Counted from the stretch's first letter, positions 36,244 to 48,345 are shown. The stretch is DNA of 64,000 bases from Diphasiastrum complanatum (GCA_029204225.1 CM055109.1:24642422-24706421), one strand, 5' to 3'. Numbers and translations: made by a program. The notes: generated by a model not told the origin, from the sequence alone.

Positions 36244-36541
36244 ATGACCTTGAGAGGACCCAGACACATATGGAGTAGTGCATGTACATTTTCTGATAAT
36301 CAAAGTGCCATTGCTATATCAGCCAGCCCTAGATTTCATTCCAAGAGTAAGCACATTGAACTGAAGTTTCATTTCATCAGAAGCAAAGTTCCCAACAAAG
36401 AGGTCAGATTGCAGTACTGTAGAATGCAAGATATGACATCTGATATTTTTACCAAAGCATTAAGTTTGGAATCACGCAGAAGATTTTGTGTAGAAGTAAA
36501 TTTGAAGGTCAAGGCATTCAAGGATTCAGATTAAGGGGGAG
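36244..36541 (+). pseudogene. Copia RNase H tail and polypurine tract
   Basis: The first residues are read from the P LTR; then SDNQSAIA, KSKHIELKFHFIRSKV, RLQYCRMQDMTSDIFTKAL and an ARRF-like tail, the normal C-terminal end of Copia pol (RNase H) with its Asp-Asn pair (D in SDNQ). It is followed by TTAAGGGGGAG (36533-36541) and an LTR start TGTAGGATTATTC. The preceding two thirds of pol are missing, so it cannot work alone. Confidence 0.85.
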
Positions 36542-36640
36542 TGTAGGATTATTCTCTTTCTTATTGATCAAATAATCGGTTATAATCTTCATCTGTTGTT
36601 TATCTAGTTCTGCAGATTTTGAAGTATTAGTTTTTGCAAT
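36542..36640 (+). mobile_element. Start of 3' LTR after the S2 RNase H
   Basis: TGTAGGATTATTC directly after the polypurine tract. The same start occurs at 63932 at the window edge. The LTR end cannot be placed; P internal sequence is recognised from about 36660. Confidence 0.6.
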
Positions 36641-36659
36641 AAATTGGATTGAAATTTCT

Positions 36660-37400
36660 TTAGCTTTTGGATTTGATTTCTAAAATAAAGTAAAATCACC
36701 TAGTGTTTCATGTAATTGGGATTACTACTTTTTTTGGATAAAATCAACCCTTTTGGAAGAATTATAGCTTAGTGTATCTTTGGGATTTGAGTAGAGGAAA
36801 ACAATATAAGAATTGTTGCATCTCAGAGTACTTATTTGGATGGAAAGATCAGACTATGAATAATGATTCATGGGTAGGATTTGAAAGTTTTAGTCATAGT
36901 TTCACATTTTATTTTTTTCATTATGAGGACAAAAACTTTTTAAGAGAGGAAGAATGTTACGGACATAGAATAGTCCTAGACCGGCCCTCCAGTGTTCAAG
37001 ATTATTGGTCACACTGAGATTTAATTCCACATCGAGGCCTATTGGTGACTAATGACTTTGAGAGGACCCAAACACTCTAATTGAGACATATGGAGTAGTG
37101 CATGTACGTGCGACTGATCTAGGCAGGAGGCATGCATGAAGAGCTATGATCTATTTATAGTTGATCTGTATGGGGATTGCCTGGGTTATGCACAGGATCC
37201 GACTCTCTATATATTGAGGTAGTGACTATTCCGTCGACGACTTGATCTAGGTTACTTGTTGAGCTCTTCTCTTCTTGCTATTACATGGCATGGCATAGGG
37301 GCCATATCCAAATGGATTCTCCAGGCGGAATCTATGATTGGTTGGGTGGTTTTGCTCCATAGTCTCTCTTGTTGTGTTTTCCTATTCTCATCTTAGGGGT
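36660..37400 (+). mobile_element. Retroelement P: internal tail, polypurine tract, LTR
   Basis: The tail (36660-36940) is the inverse of 5342-5650; the tract is TAAGAGAGGAAGAA (36941-36954); the LTR starts TGTTACGGACATAG at 36955, with a TATA-like CTCTATATATT at about 37212. The LTR end is unclear, near 37400. No coding region is visible. Confidence 0.6.
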
Positions 37401-38552
37401 TTGTCGGAAAGATGTGTTATGAAGATAGGTCTAGCTCGAAAAGAAAACAAATGAAAATAATTCGAGTGTCTAGAAAGAAAACTTTTCGTGCTTGGCAAAA
37501 TAAACTATCTTCCTCTTTCACAATGCATGACTATGCCTATCAATTTCAAACAAAACAATAGTGATAGAAATCACATTTAATCTTATAGTAACTAACTTTG
37601 AAATCATCAGTACTATAGTGATTACGAAGCCAAATAATAAAGCATTGAATTATCAGACGAGTAATTCATCGTGAATCTTTTGCAAAATAGTTGCCAATCA
37701 CAAGACAAATAATTAGTCGCGAAGAAAATACAGAAACGCATACATTTTGAGACGAAGCTGAATGAAATAAAGGATAGGATTGATTTAGTATGGAAATGTA
37801 ACAGAAGTAAATGAGTACAATAAGTTGTGGATTGAAACCACGAACTCTAGGCAGTTTTTGAGTGGCTAAAAGAAAGTCCAAATTAAGCGCAATATTGATA
37901 AGTAGTAGCGCAATAGCAATCTCTAAACAACTCTAAGAAGTGAGCCAGAATGCTCAAGAGTGTTCAAGCTCGCAGGTTTGAGAGAGAGAGAGCTAACTAT
38001 TCAAAAGCTTTTGATCATCTTAAAATTGTGTAAATATGAATAGCTATTTATACAAAAAAAAAATTAGGTCATAAATTGCGATTGCCAGTTGGTTGATCTC
38101 CGCTGGCATCCATTTGGTTCCTTGTCGTTGATTGTTGATAAGCTGTGGAAATTGGTCGTAAAGCGTCTGTCTACATATATGAACCAAACTGGCACTTCTG
38201 TAGAAATGAACTAAAGCAGCCATAGGCGAGACTGTCACAAAAAGCGACAGTGTCGAGATTTTGTGAAAAACTCGACAGTGTTTTAAAAGCTAATTTACGT
38301 TGCCCCACACATTGCTAGAGTCAATTTTTTAACATTTGAGACACTTTGGAAAAAGCAAAAAAATGCGACTCTGCATATTTGCTCGCAAATCCTCATGACA
38401 GGTGAAAAATGCAAAAAAAGAGACTGCATTTTTCCACAAGATTCCTAACAGGCAAAAAATGAGACACTTTGGTAACACTCTGTGTAATTCTACAGATTGT
38501 GCAAAAACACTTGTAAAACTGCAGTTTGTGTAACTTTGTTTAATTCTAGACA
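37401..38552. other. No gene seen; one short hairpin
   Basis: I see no gene. A 7-bp stem TGTCGAG/CTCGACA with a 13-nt loop sits at about 38248-38275, inside a run of repeated GACAGTGT-like words. 38320-38550 is rich in GAGACACTTTGG and TGCAAAAA-type short repeats. Confidence 0.5.
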
Positions 38553-40685
38553 CATGTACCATCATGGATAACAAAATCTATAGAAATTCTCCTTTGAAAC
38601 AGAGAATGAAATTTGTAATCTTGAGTCATGAATATGCACTCAAGTAAAACCAAAATATCAGTTGATAATTAGTATCTTTTCACATAACCATCCTTTTGTC
38701 TTTCGTATCATTAAATCATATGAATAGCACTACTTCTCTCTCTTGGAGAATGATAATCATATATACTATAGTTATAAATAAATCATAGATGAAGTAATGC
38801 CCAACAATGTGCAAGATCTCTCTATAGTCAATTTTCTTGAAGCTAAGATTTTATCATATTTCAAAAATCTTAATGAACATTACATCAATTTTTGGCCAAT
38901 GATGGCATTGCATTTGATGAACTGCTCAAAATAGAATTTCATATTCACAAAGGCAAGACTAGCCCCATGTCATGATATCTCATCACCCAAGCCTCCACTT
39001 AGCAAGAGACAAATGCAAACCAAGTCATGAGTGAAAGGTAGACATTCAAGAACATGTGTGACAATAGATCAATTTAAGCAACAAATACTAAAGAGCTCAA
39101 CCATGAAGCAATAATCTCCAAGTACATCCAAACCATTTCCTATGATTGATCATTGTGTGATTTGCATTACATGATACAAAATCTCAAGATCTAGTATAAG
39201 GACACTACAATGCTAACTTATTTTTGAATTGGGTCATCTTCAACAAGAGATTCATGACATAGATAAAGTGTGATTGATATTGCATGAATTGTAGGATCAT
39301 CATTTAATACATGAGTACATCATACATGGTTAGAGGTTTTATAATTTTCTAACTTTCATGTTCAAATCTATAGTAAATATATGATAATTATGCTTGTAAA
39401 CATCCAATCGTATGGAAAATCAATTTCATTAATTTGGTTCGATTTTCTTTTTTGCATATTAATAGAAGATACTTTTGATGGTAAGTTATATGTTTTGGTT
39501 CCAACTCATAATCGAATTTAGGACTTAAGAAAATTATGGAGTGTGAATGCCTAGAAGTTCACATATTCTGAAAAATGGGAACATGTTTAAAACTAGGGTC
39601 TATAACTAATCGCATCAATTACAAAATATGTATCACTGTATTGCATACAAATTTCTACATAAAAATTTCAGAAAGAACATATAATACCCCACAATTCCAA
39701 TGCATTTGCTATTGAAGGTCTCCTTGAGATCGATGCAAACGACAAATGATAATATTATTGTTTGAAAGTTGTCATTTTAATGAGTTCTACCTCGTCTAAC
39801 CACTAAGCAATGTCATTGCTAAATGGGACACGTATACCACCTCGTTCTTAATTACTACTTAATACTAGCACCCATTGGCCCAACTTTTCTTTTAATGCTA
39901 TCTTCAATGACCAGAATAATACTATCACTTCGGCCCCCTCACATCATACATCCGAATTGGCTTGCAACACCGCAAAACCGCAAAACACCGCACAACTGCA
40001 ACAAACCTGCTAATGTGCAACAATATAGAAATGTCCCTAGTTAACATAGTCAAACCAGAAAATCTATTATTGTTGCCCTCATAATCTAATTTTTGTTCCC
40101 TTCTTTCCCTTTCCCATGAAATTCCTCCTTGCATTTTGTAAGAAACATTCCTAAGTATGTATAGTATCTTGAATCAACAACCATGTACACATACAATTGA
40201 TTATCAACCGCATTTCATTCATCATATTTTGGTATTCAAAATGATGTTCAACTATAGCATACTATTATTGTTTACAATTTAGTCATGCATCTTCCACAAC
40301 TGCTTGCTGCAGAAAGCAGAACATACAATATGAGTATTCCAACAAAAATTCACAACACCATGTTGATGCCAAATAACTGGTACTTTGTGTTCTAGATTTC
40401 GAATTCTCGCATCTGTTGTCTTGCTCATTCCGCCATCTGTTGTTATCCTTTTCAAATCAATTATTGTAAATTTACTGGGTCGCCAAACTCCTCCTCAATG
40501 GTCGCGTCATTAGGCTATCTCCTGTGTTGCAGAGGTCTCCTTGGTATGTCCTCGTCAGCCATGTCTTCCTTACAACATTCATAACCATGGAACAACAAAT
40601 TATCCCCACTCAACTTATAAGCTCCAACCATGATCTTACTTCACAATTGATCAATACACTACAATTTCAATGCATTTGCTATCGA
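38553..40685. repeat. Repeat L, copy 3 (inverse)
   Basis: 38553-40090 is the reverse complement of 3830-5279; 40140-40685 is the reverse complement of 18000-18660. No gene. Open frames here (for example 39823-40044) are not kept in the other copies. Confidence 0.8.
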
Positions 40686-41870
40686 AGGTTATCAAAACTA
40701 AGAGAAATACCAATTATGTAACAAAAATTTACCCTTGGATGTACACCTTGTGCCGCAAGATGATCAACCAAGGCACTATAGCGTTGGTGATATCCAATAT
40801 TGTACTCGACATTTTATTAGAGGAGTTTTGAGTTTCTAAAAGACCCTTTAAGAATTCATGCAAGATGTTTTTTTATTATTGAAATATTATAACACTAATA
40901 CTTTTGACTTGCAATAACTTTTTAGTTGTAGCTTAGAAGTATGTCATCTAACATATCATTGGAAAGCTCTTGTTGAGCTCTTTCCAATGCACCAAACTTC
41001 ACTAAATTCGGACTTACCACTAAAAAGTTATGCCATTTTTAGTATGGAATCAAAATGTGGACTCAAAAAGTTACGTTACGTACATTTCAAATTTGAGTGT
41101 TTTGATTGGTCCATGTGCAAGGAAAATTTGAGAAAAAATATAAAAATAATCTTTACAAAGGAGATTTTTTGGATTTAGAACTCCTCTAATGGTATACTTA
41201 CACCCATAATCTTCAACCTACATCAACACAAATCGATGATTAGAAAAAAACCAAAAATTATTGGTAAACAATAAACATATGAAATGCAATTAGCTAAAAG
41301 AGAATTGCTTACAAGTTGGACATGCATATTGGCCTTGCCTCCCGATCCCAGATGAGATTGGCCTAAAAGATAAGCCTTGATTTTGTTCCCTGTGTTTGTT
41401 GTTTAAAGCTCTCGAAATTAGGATGCTTGGATTCATAAACAATTTTTTCCCAATCTTTTTTAGATGCCGATCCCGGCCTCTTCTTGCCTTTACTACATAA
41501 TCATCTTAATGATTGGCGCTTATGACGAATATGCCTACACATACTCGTCTTTGCCCATTTGTCATTAAATCGATTTGGTTGTGGAAACTCACAATACAAT
41601 ATATCAAGTATGTTGTCTTTGTCCCCTTGGTCTTGTTGCTCTCAAGGGTTAAAGAAATCGTGACCAAAGTATTTAAGAGTAAGATCGTGCAATCTATTGA
41701 TGATGACCTTACCCCTAATGTCCATGACGATGAAACCATCCTCATCAAGGTCATAGAAAATGTTCGTGGATTCTTCAGTCGGTCTCTTAGGTTTCGTAAC
41801 TGTTTGGACAATGTTATAGTTGCCCTATTACATCATAATTCAATTAATAGTAGTCAATAATAAATATGAA
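40686..41870 (-). pseudogene. Module X, copy 2, cut by a MITE
   Basis: Reads on - like 59700-60440: IFYDLDEDGF.VMDIRGK, INRLHDLTLKYFG, LDILYCEFPQPNRFNDKW, HIRHKRQSLR, then the CFKQQ..QNQG box and a segment equal to 32133-32240. The MITE at 40815-41191 interrupts the KYTNAKYN exon. The N-terminal part beyond 41870 is lost, and a stop lies after FFNP, at the same place as in copy 3. Confidence 0.5.
40815..41191. mobile_element. MITE, copy 2 (377 bp) inside module X
   Basis: TATTAGAGGAGTT...AACTCCTCTAATG, one mismatch between the 13-bp ends. It is inserted between CATTT and GTATAC; uninterrupted copies of this site are at 32153-32171 and 59799-59817. Confidence 0.9.
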
Positions 41871-42013
41871 AATACTGACATATTGAACATGTGTTGGAAG
41901 AAAGATAAGAAGAAAGTTTACATAGCAGATAGATCAAACTATTGATTACTTCTCGTAAAACTCATACATCAAATGTCTCAGATAGTTATAGTGTAGAGCG
42001 GTTTGTAGATGCA

Positions 42014-42657
42014 TGTGGAGAATTGAAAAAGATTATTGTCTATTGCACCTTACGATGGAGTCAAGAAATCAATATACACTGCAAATGATTTTAAATGTCC
42101 TATTGAAGGCATAGGAAACATTCCCTTGAAGCTTGCATCCTCTAAAGTTCTTTCTCTCTCTAAAGTTCTTTATGTACCTAATCTTACTAAGAATCTTACT
42201 AGTGTTGGCCAATTGCTTGATAATGGCCTTGATGTAAAATTCAATGTTGATACTTGCACTATCAAGAAGAATGATGAGATACTTGCATTAGGATCTAGAT
42301 TTGGAGGCATCTATAAATTACAACCAAATGAGTATGTGAATGGTTGTAATGTTGCTCTTGTGAACAAGCTCTTTATGGAGGAATTATGGCATAGGAGGTT
42401 GGGACATCCCAACTACAGATCCATGCTCTCTATGATCAAAGAGGCCAAATCTATTGGCTTGCCAGAGTCATTCCCCAAGAAGATCAAGCCTTGTGAGGCT
42501 TGTGCTATTGCTAAATCTCACAACAAGCCATTTACAAGATTTTCTATCAAAAGCAAGCATCCTTTGGAGTTAATCCACTCGAATGTGCATTTCTCATCAA
42601 CTATAAGCAAGGGAGGAGCCACTTGTTTTGTTACTTTCATTGATGATATCACAAGAT
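42014..42657 (+). pseudogene. Copia A second copy: 23-bp LTR start fused to pre-integrase and integrase start
   Basis: TGTGGAGAATTGAAAAAGAT is the A LTR start; by 42039 the text has become pol at SIAPYDGVKKSIYT. Then come the protease tail, the ELWHRRLGHPNY His region, CEACAIAKSHNKPF (HHCC finger complete here), and HSNVHFSS / FVTFIDDITR, where the first catalytic Asp position reads Asn and the next Asp pair is present. The integrase is cut at 42657 by Copia Z. The LTR body, gag and protease core are deleted. Confidence 0.85.
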
Positions 42658-43327
42658 TGTTAAAAATTCACAATTCTAGCTTGACTAGTTTTGGTCATAT
42701 GACTTGTAAATAGTTAGATGGTCATGATGTGGCTTGTCACACGTGCCAAATAGCATAGGATTCCATTCATAAGGATGTTCTCAAGTAGACCTAAGTATTA
42801 GAACCTTTGGAATGAGTCCAAATTATGCTTAGATACAAGGGAGAAAAAATAGGAGCTATTTTTGGTAATTTTTGCATTGTTGAGGGATCTCCAAGATTCC
42901 AACCCTAACTTGGTAGGGATGAAAGATCCACCAAAATTAGCATTAGGGATAGGTTTAGGGCTACTCATACCTTCCCAAAACCGTGATGGATCATGTATAT
43001 ATAGGTGATGATATCTCACCAAAATCAATCAAGCAATTTCATGTTTTTTCTCTCATAATGGTGCAATTGCTCTCTATGTTCATAATTGTTTGAGTACTTG
43101 TGATTACTAATGATTATAGGATTGAATGTAGGTCTGGTGTACAGTACTCAGACTGTGGGAGGCCGTACTTTCACACGTGTGAAGCCTTCTTCAAGGATTT
43201 GGGCCATTTAGTGAGGTTCAAACATAGATTTTTGATGGATTTTGATGGTTCAACTTGTGCTAATCTTATGAAATCATAATCTATTGTTTCCCTCATCATT
43301 TCAAGTGTTTTAGGATCCTTATTTGCA
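42658..43327 (+). mobile_element. Copia Z LTR (670 bp)
   Basis: TGTTAAAAATTC...TTATTTGCA, followed at once by TGGTATCAGAGCC (43328-43340). TATATATA at about 42994-43001 fits its promoter. A 124-bp start of the same LTR in inverse ends at 45480. Confidence 0.85.
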
Positions 43328-44126
43328 TGGTATCAGAGCCTAAAGGCTGAAATGAGCTAAATCCTTGGTTTTCATTCAATTTGATCACAATTTTTGATCT
43401 AAATCTTGTGTAGATTGGATCTTAGCATCTAGTATTGATTCTAGAACTCAAAGTGAGTCAAATACATTGGAGATTGGTGTTGTGTGACTTCATTTGCAGG
43501 TGTTTAGGTGTCTAAAACCAGAGGCAAAGTTGAATTCAATTCACATTACCAAGATAGCAAGTTTTGCTTGCTCCAAGCATTGATTTCTAAGCGAGTTTTG
43601 GAGATGATTTCATAGAGGAGGCTTTCTAGCATTCAAGGAGAGGGAAGATCAGAGTTTTGGGGACTCTTCAAGGCTGTTCTAAGGTGTAGTAGGCACCTCC
43701 TAAAGTGATTTAGATTCAATCCAACCATTGCTTGACTTATGCACTAAATTAGATCAATTTTTCATCAATTTTGATCATTTTTTGCTTGTGATTGGATAGT
43801 AGATTGTGTTGCATCCTCATTAAGTTCCATTTAGATCTTTTACAAGTGATTTTGGAAGTATATTAGGTTGCTAAAATTCACTCTTGATCAGATCATTTGG
43901 AAGCTTTAATGTTCTTTATAGAAAGAGGGGCAATTCTACTAGTATTGTCTACTTCAATCAAGCAAGTGCATTGTTTCTAGTATTCTATGATTTGATTTTG
44001 TTACAGATCATTCTTAGATCTTTATAGGAAGTCTATTACTGATCTTTTCAGGTACCTAAGAAGTGGGATAAGGTAGACCTTCAATCAAATCAATAGAAGT
44101 AACCTTCATTTGTGTCAAGTCCTTGA
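43328..44126 (+). other. Copia Z primer site and leader
   Basis: The primer site is at 43328-43340; the following 786 bases resemble a Copia untranslated leader, with no open frame. It meets opposite-strand RT sequence near 44127. Confidence 0.7.
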
Positions 44127-45356
44127 TTAGGAGACTAGATGACATCTATAAATGCATATCTTTTGGATACTAATGAAAGGCTCAACAAAACTAACTATCA
44201 ACCTACATACACTAAAGCTAAGATCTGGTCTAGTTATAGTGATCCACATTAAGAAACCTATAAGTTGCCTAAACAAAGTGATGTCCATGAAGGATCTTTC
44301 ATCATCTTCATTTGGCACTTTTACATCTTGCTCCATTGGTGTGTCAACACTTTTGCATACTTCCATCTTAAACTTCTTCAAAAGACTTTGAGCATAGTTT
44401 ACTTGACTTATAAAGATAAAATCAGACCTTCTAAGTACTTCTATGCCTAAGATGAAGTGAAGACACCCTAGATCTACCATCTTGAACTCTAAGGATAGAT
44501 CTATCTTGATTTTTTCAATACCATCAACATTATTTTCACTAATGATGATGTCATCTACATAAATGAGTAAAAGTACAATACCAACATCATCAAACTTAAT
44601 GTAAAGAGTGGGATCATATTCACTTTGAACAAAAGAAAGTGAAATAAGATAGCAATGTAATCTTGAATTCCAAGATCTCGAGGCTTGCTTCAAGCCATAG
44701 ATGCTTCTTTGGAGATGGCATACTTTGTTCTCCATTCCATGCTTGATGAACCCTTGTGGCTGCTCCATATAGATATCCTCTTCCAAAAAACCATTCAAGA
44801 AAGCATTAGAGACATCCATTTGACATAGAATCCATCCAAAATGTGATGCAAGTGCAATGATTAGTCTTATTGTGACCATCTTGGCCACGGGTGCAAAAGT
44901 TTTCCTCATAGTCTATCCCTCTCTCTTGAGCATAACCTTTTGCAACTAATCTTGCTTTATGTTTGTTAACACTCCCATTTCCATTCAACTTAAGCTTCAA
45001 GACCCACTTGCATCCTATTACATTCCTTTGAGGTCTCTCAACAAGCAACCAAGTTTCATTCTCAATCAAGGCATCATACTCATCCAACATAGCTTTATAC
45101 CATTCTTTGGAGTTCAATGCATCTTCAACATTAGACGGTTCTTCAAAACTAGATAAAGCATAAGAAGTGGATGAGATACCCTCAACTTGCTGTCCTTTGC
45201 CTTGATATGTGAGCCTTGATATCTTGCTCCTCGGCCATCTTCTTCTTGATTGTTGGAGCACTTGAGCCTTCTTCAAGCATATGCATGTGATGTTCATCAA
45301 AGATGACATCCCTTGAAACAACAAATTTGTTCAAGGATGGGAGATAGACTTTGTAT
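44127..45356 (-). pseudogene. Copia Z reverse transcriptase (RVT_2) on the - strand
   Basis: Order on -: EPSNVEDALNSKEWYKAM...IGCKWVLKLK..NKHKARLVAKGYAQ (45200-44930), then the NFCTRGQ frame break near 44895 where the normal text reads FAPVAK. The second frame (44909-44127) has QMDVSNAFLNG, YMEQPQGF, SIYGLKQASRSW, LLIYVDDIII (the catalytic YVDD), LGCLHFILGIEV, and the ITRPDLSFSV box. RNase H is missing. The piece directly abuts the Z LTR fragment at 45357, so 5' pol, gag and leader are deleted from this half. Confidence 0.9.
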
Positions 45357-45480
45357 AGAACATCCTTATGAATGGAATCCTATGCTATTTGGCACGTGTG
45401 ACAAGCCACATCATGACCATCTAACTATTTACAAGTCATATGACCAAAACTAGTCAAGCTAGAATTGTGAATTTTTAACA
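45357..45480 (-). mobile_element. Copia Z LTR start, inverse
   Basis: Reverse complement of 42658-42781, ending exactly at the TG terminus (45480). Together with 42658 this gives the Z insertion two outward-pointing LTR starts. Confidence 0.9.
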
Positions 45481-47120
45481 CCTAAGAGGCTCTCATATGT
45501 TGACAAAGGCAAACAAGTGGATCTTGATTCCACTAATTGTGTTTTTTATGTCTCTGATGAAGAGCCAAATAATGTACAAGCGGCACTCAATACCAAGGAG
45601 TGGTATGATGCCATGAAGCATGAGTATGATGCCATGATCACCAACAATACTTGGGAGCTTGTGGATCCTCCATCCAACAAGCATGTGATTGGTTGCAAGT
45701 GGGTATTTCGGATCAAGTTCAATCATGATGGCACCATCAACAAGCATAAAGCAAGATTATGTGCCAAAGGATTTGCTCAAATCCATGGCTTTGATTATGA
45801 GGAGACCTTTGCACCCGTTGCAAAGATGGTGCCAATAAGAATTCTTATTTTTCTTGCTTGTTTCTTTAAGTGGAAGGTGTTCCAATTAGATGTATCCAAT
45901 GCTTTTCTAAATGGTTATCTTGAGGAGGAGATCTATATGGAACAACCTGAAAGATTCATCAAGGATGAGTCCAAAGTGTGCTTGCTCTTCAAAAGTCTTT
46001 ATGGACTCAAACAAGCACCAAGATCATGGTATTCAGGACTTAATTATTTTCTTATCTCACTAGGATTTACTCTTAGTGACTACGATCCTTCCATGCATCT
46101 AAAGTTTGTTGATAGCAATGTTGTGATTCTTCTAATTTATGTTGATGACATTATTCTTTGTGGAAGTTGTATCAAGCTAGTTGATGAAACTAAGATAGCA
46201 CTTGGATGTGAGTTTAAAATGCAAGATCTAGGAGAGATACATTACATCCTAGGCCTAGAAATTGTTTTTTTATAAAAATCATGTCTTTATATGCCAATCT
46301 AGATATGCTCACTCTATGTTGAAAAAATTCCATATGAAAAATTCTAAGAGCATAGATACTCCAATGGAGCAAATTGTAAGATCCTAGTAAAGGTGATGAA
46401 AGATCCTTGAGGACATCACACTTTTTAGGAGTCTTGTAGGCTCCTTGATTTGGCTTACCATTACTAGGCCCGATCTAAATTTTTGTGTGCACAAATTGAG
46501 TCAATTTATGCAAGATCCTAAGATCCATCATTGGAAGATGGCCAAAAGGATTCTATGATATGTATCTTTATCTTGTGATTATGGTCTACTTTATAAAAAT
46601 GAAGATCTATCCATTGTTGGCTACACGGATTCGGACTTTGCAAGTGAAATTATGGATCGAAAGTCTATTAGTACATACACTATCTTTCTTGGAGGCAATC
46701 TAATATCGTGGCTTTCCAAAAAGCAAGATACTATATCTCTCTCTTCATGTGAGGCCAAGTACAAAGCACTCACTACAACTACCAAAGAGGTGCTTTGGTT
46801 CAAGAGGTTATTAATGGAGCTAAAGTGCATCAAGGAAGATGATCTAACAATCATCAAGTGTGATAACATCTCGGCCCAAGCTCTTGCCAATAATCCCATA
46901 TTTCATGCAAGAAGCAAGCACGTAGAAGTGGCACACCATTTTGTGAGAGAAAAGCTTACTGGAGGAGAAATGTATTTGGAGCATGTCAACTCGTCCTCTT
47001 GTATTGCCGATCTACTCATCAAGGCCTTTGAGCAGAAGTGCTTTCATCAAGCATAGATCTAATCTTGGAGTTATATCAAGATCAATGCTTAAATCTTCAT
47101 AGATAATTTTTTAGGAGGAG
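45481..47120 (+). pseudogene. Copia A pol: reverse transcriptase, RNase H, polypurine tract
   Basis: RT (45517-46275) begins DEEPNNVQAALNTKEWYDAM and holds IGCKWVFRIKFN, YEETFAPVAKM, FQLDVSNAFLNG, SLYGLKQAPRSW and LLIYVDDIIL, 252 open residues with YVDD intact. A one-base slip at a T run (46264-46271) breaks it. Remnants 46276-46640 include ITRPDLNF-type text with stops. RNase H (46652-47056) has STYTIFLGGNLISW, SSCEAKYKAL, CDNISAQALANNP and VNSSSCIADLLIKAF. The tract TTTAGGAGGAG is at 47110-47120. RT is the best-kept pol segment in the window. Confidence 0.9.
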
Positions 47121-47846
47121 TGTGAAGAATTGAAAAAGATTATCTATGTTAGATATAGGGGTCTTATGTTTTTTATATCAAGCATCTAGGTGTAGGATGT
47201 TGATAGGAACAAATTTGGCATAGATGGCAAATTATGCATGTCCACTTGTAAAGCCACTATTGAGCCAAAAATAGAGCAAGATACTCGTGCCAATTAGAGT
47301 GTAGACAAGTGTAATGCTTTTGTTTGATGAATTCTAAGAGGTCCAATAGGATTTAGAGGTGGAACCATGTGAGGTACAATAGAAATTTGAGGTTTGCTTG
47401 AAAATAGTCCAATAGAATTAAGAGGTGCATGGATCAATGGTCCAATAGGATTAAGTGGTGACAAAGTGTGGTCCAACCATAGTTAAGCATAGTGGTAGCT
47501 CGTGGATATACTAGTATCGTTGTACTCCTTGGATCTCATTGATTTGGAGATTGTGTGGATTTTGAGTGTTATTGGATTTCTAGCTTTCTCTCTTTACCAG
47601 AGAGCTTATGATAATTTTCTCTCTCTACCCGAGGAGAGCAGCTTGTTTTTACTTAGAATAACCTTTTAATACTTCCCACACATGTGAGTGAGAGTTGGAA
47701 GTGATTGAATGCATGTAGTAGTGTGTTTTTGCCATAGAATCAAGGATAGATCTTCAATCTCAATCTAGTCTTGATCTTGGTGCATCTACACACCTTAGGA
47801 GATCACAAGTACATGTTGTGGATAGTCCACACGTGTGAAATCAACA
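47121..47846 (+). mobile_element. Copia A 3' LTR (726 bp)
   Basis: Full match to 28953-29687, about 94-95% identical by eye, with several small indels. The difference between the two LTRs implies an old insertion, or two different elements. Confidence 0.9.
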
Positions 47847-47887
47847 TGGTATCATGATAGTCCACACGTGTGCAATCAACATGGTAT
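47847..47887 (+). repeat. Primer-site stub plus duplicated LTR end
   Basis: After the 3' LTR comes TGGTATCA (primer-site start), then a second copy of the last 27 LTR bases (TGATAGTCCACACGTGTGC...AACA, 47855-47881), then TGGTAT again. Confidence 0.85.
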
Positions 47888-48345
47888 TTTGAATTCTTGC
47901 ATCTGTTGTCTTGCTCATTCTGCCATCTCTTGTTATCCTTTCCAAATCAATTATTGTAAATTTACTGGGTCGCCAAACTCCTCGTCAATGGTTGCGTAAT
48001 TAGGTTATCTCCTGTGTCACATAGGTCTCCCTCGTATGTCCTCGTTAGCCATGTCTTCCTTACAGCATTCATAACAATGGAACAACAAATTATCCCCTCT
48101 CAACTTACAAGCTCTAACCCATGATCTTTACTTCACAATTGATCAATACACTACAATTTCAATGCATTTGTTGTTGAAGGTCTTCTTGAGATCGACGCAA
48201 GCATAATATTATTGTTCCAAAGTTGACCTTTTAATGAGCTCTACCTCATCTAACCACTAACCAATGCCATTGCTGAACGAGACACATATACCACCTCATT
48301 CTTAATTACTACTTAATGTTAGCACCCGTCGGTTCAACTTTTTCA
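47888..48345. repeat. Repeat L fragment (inverse)
   Basis: Same sequence as 40395-40685 and beyond (CTTGCATCTGTTGTC..., GGGTCGCCAAACTCCTC...). No gene. Confidence 0.8.

Noticed and set aside
38248-38275. TGTCGAG hairpin as a terminator or microRNA
   Set aside because: Only a 7-bp stem and no transcript context.
28953-47846. One intact Copia A from LTR to LTR with nested insertions
   Set aside because: The pre-integrase region occurs twice (31452-31914 and 42039-42500) and a second LTR start lies at 42014, so at least two elements are involved; flanking 5-mers do not match either.
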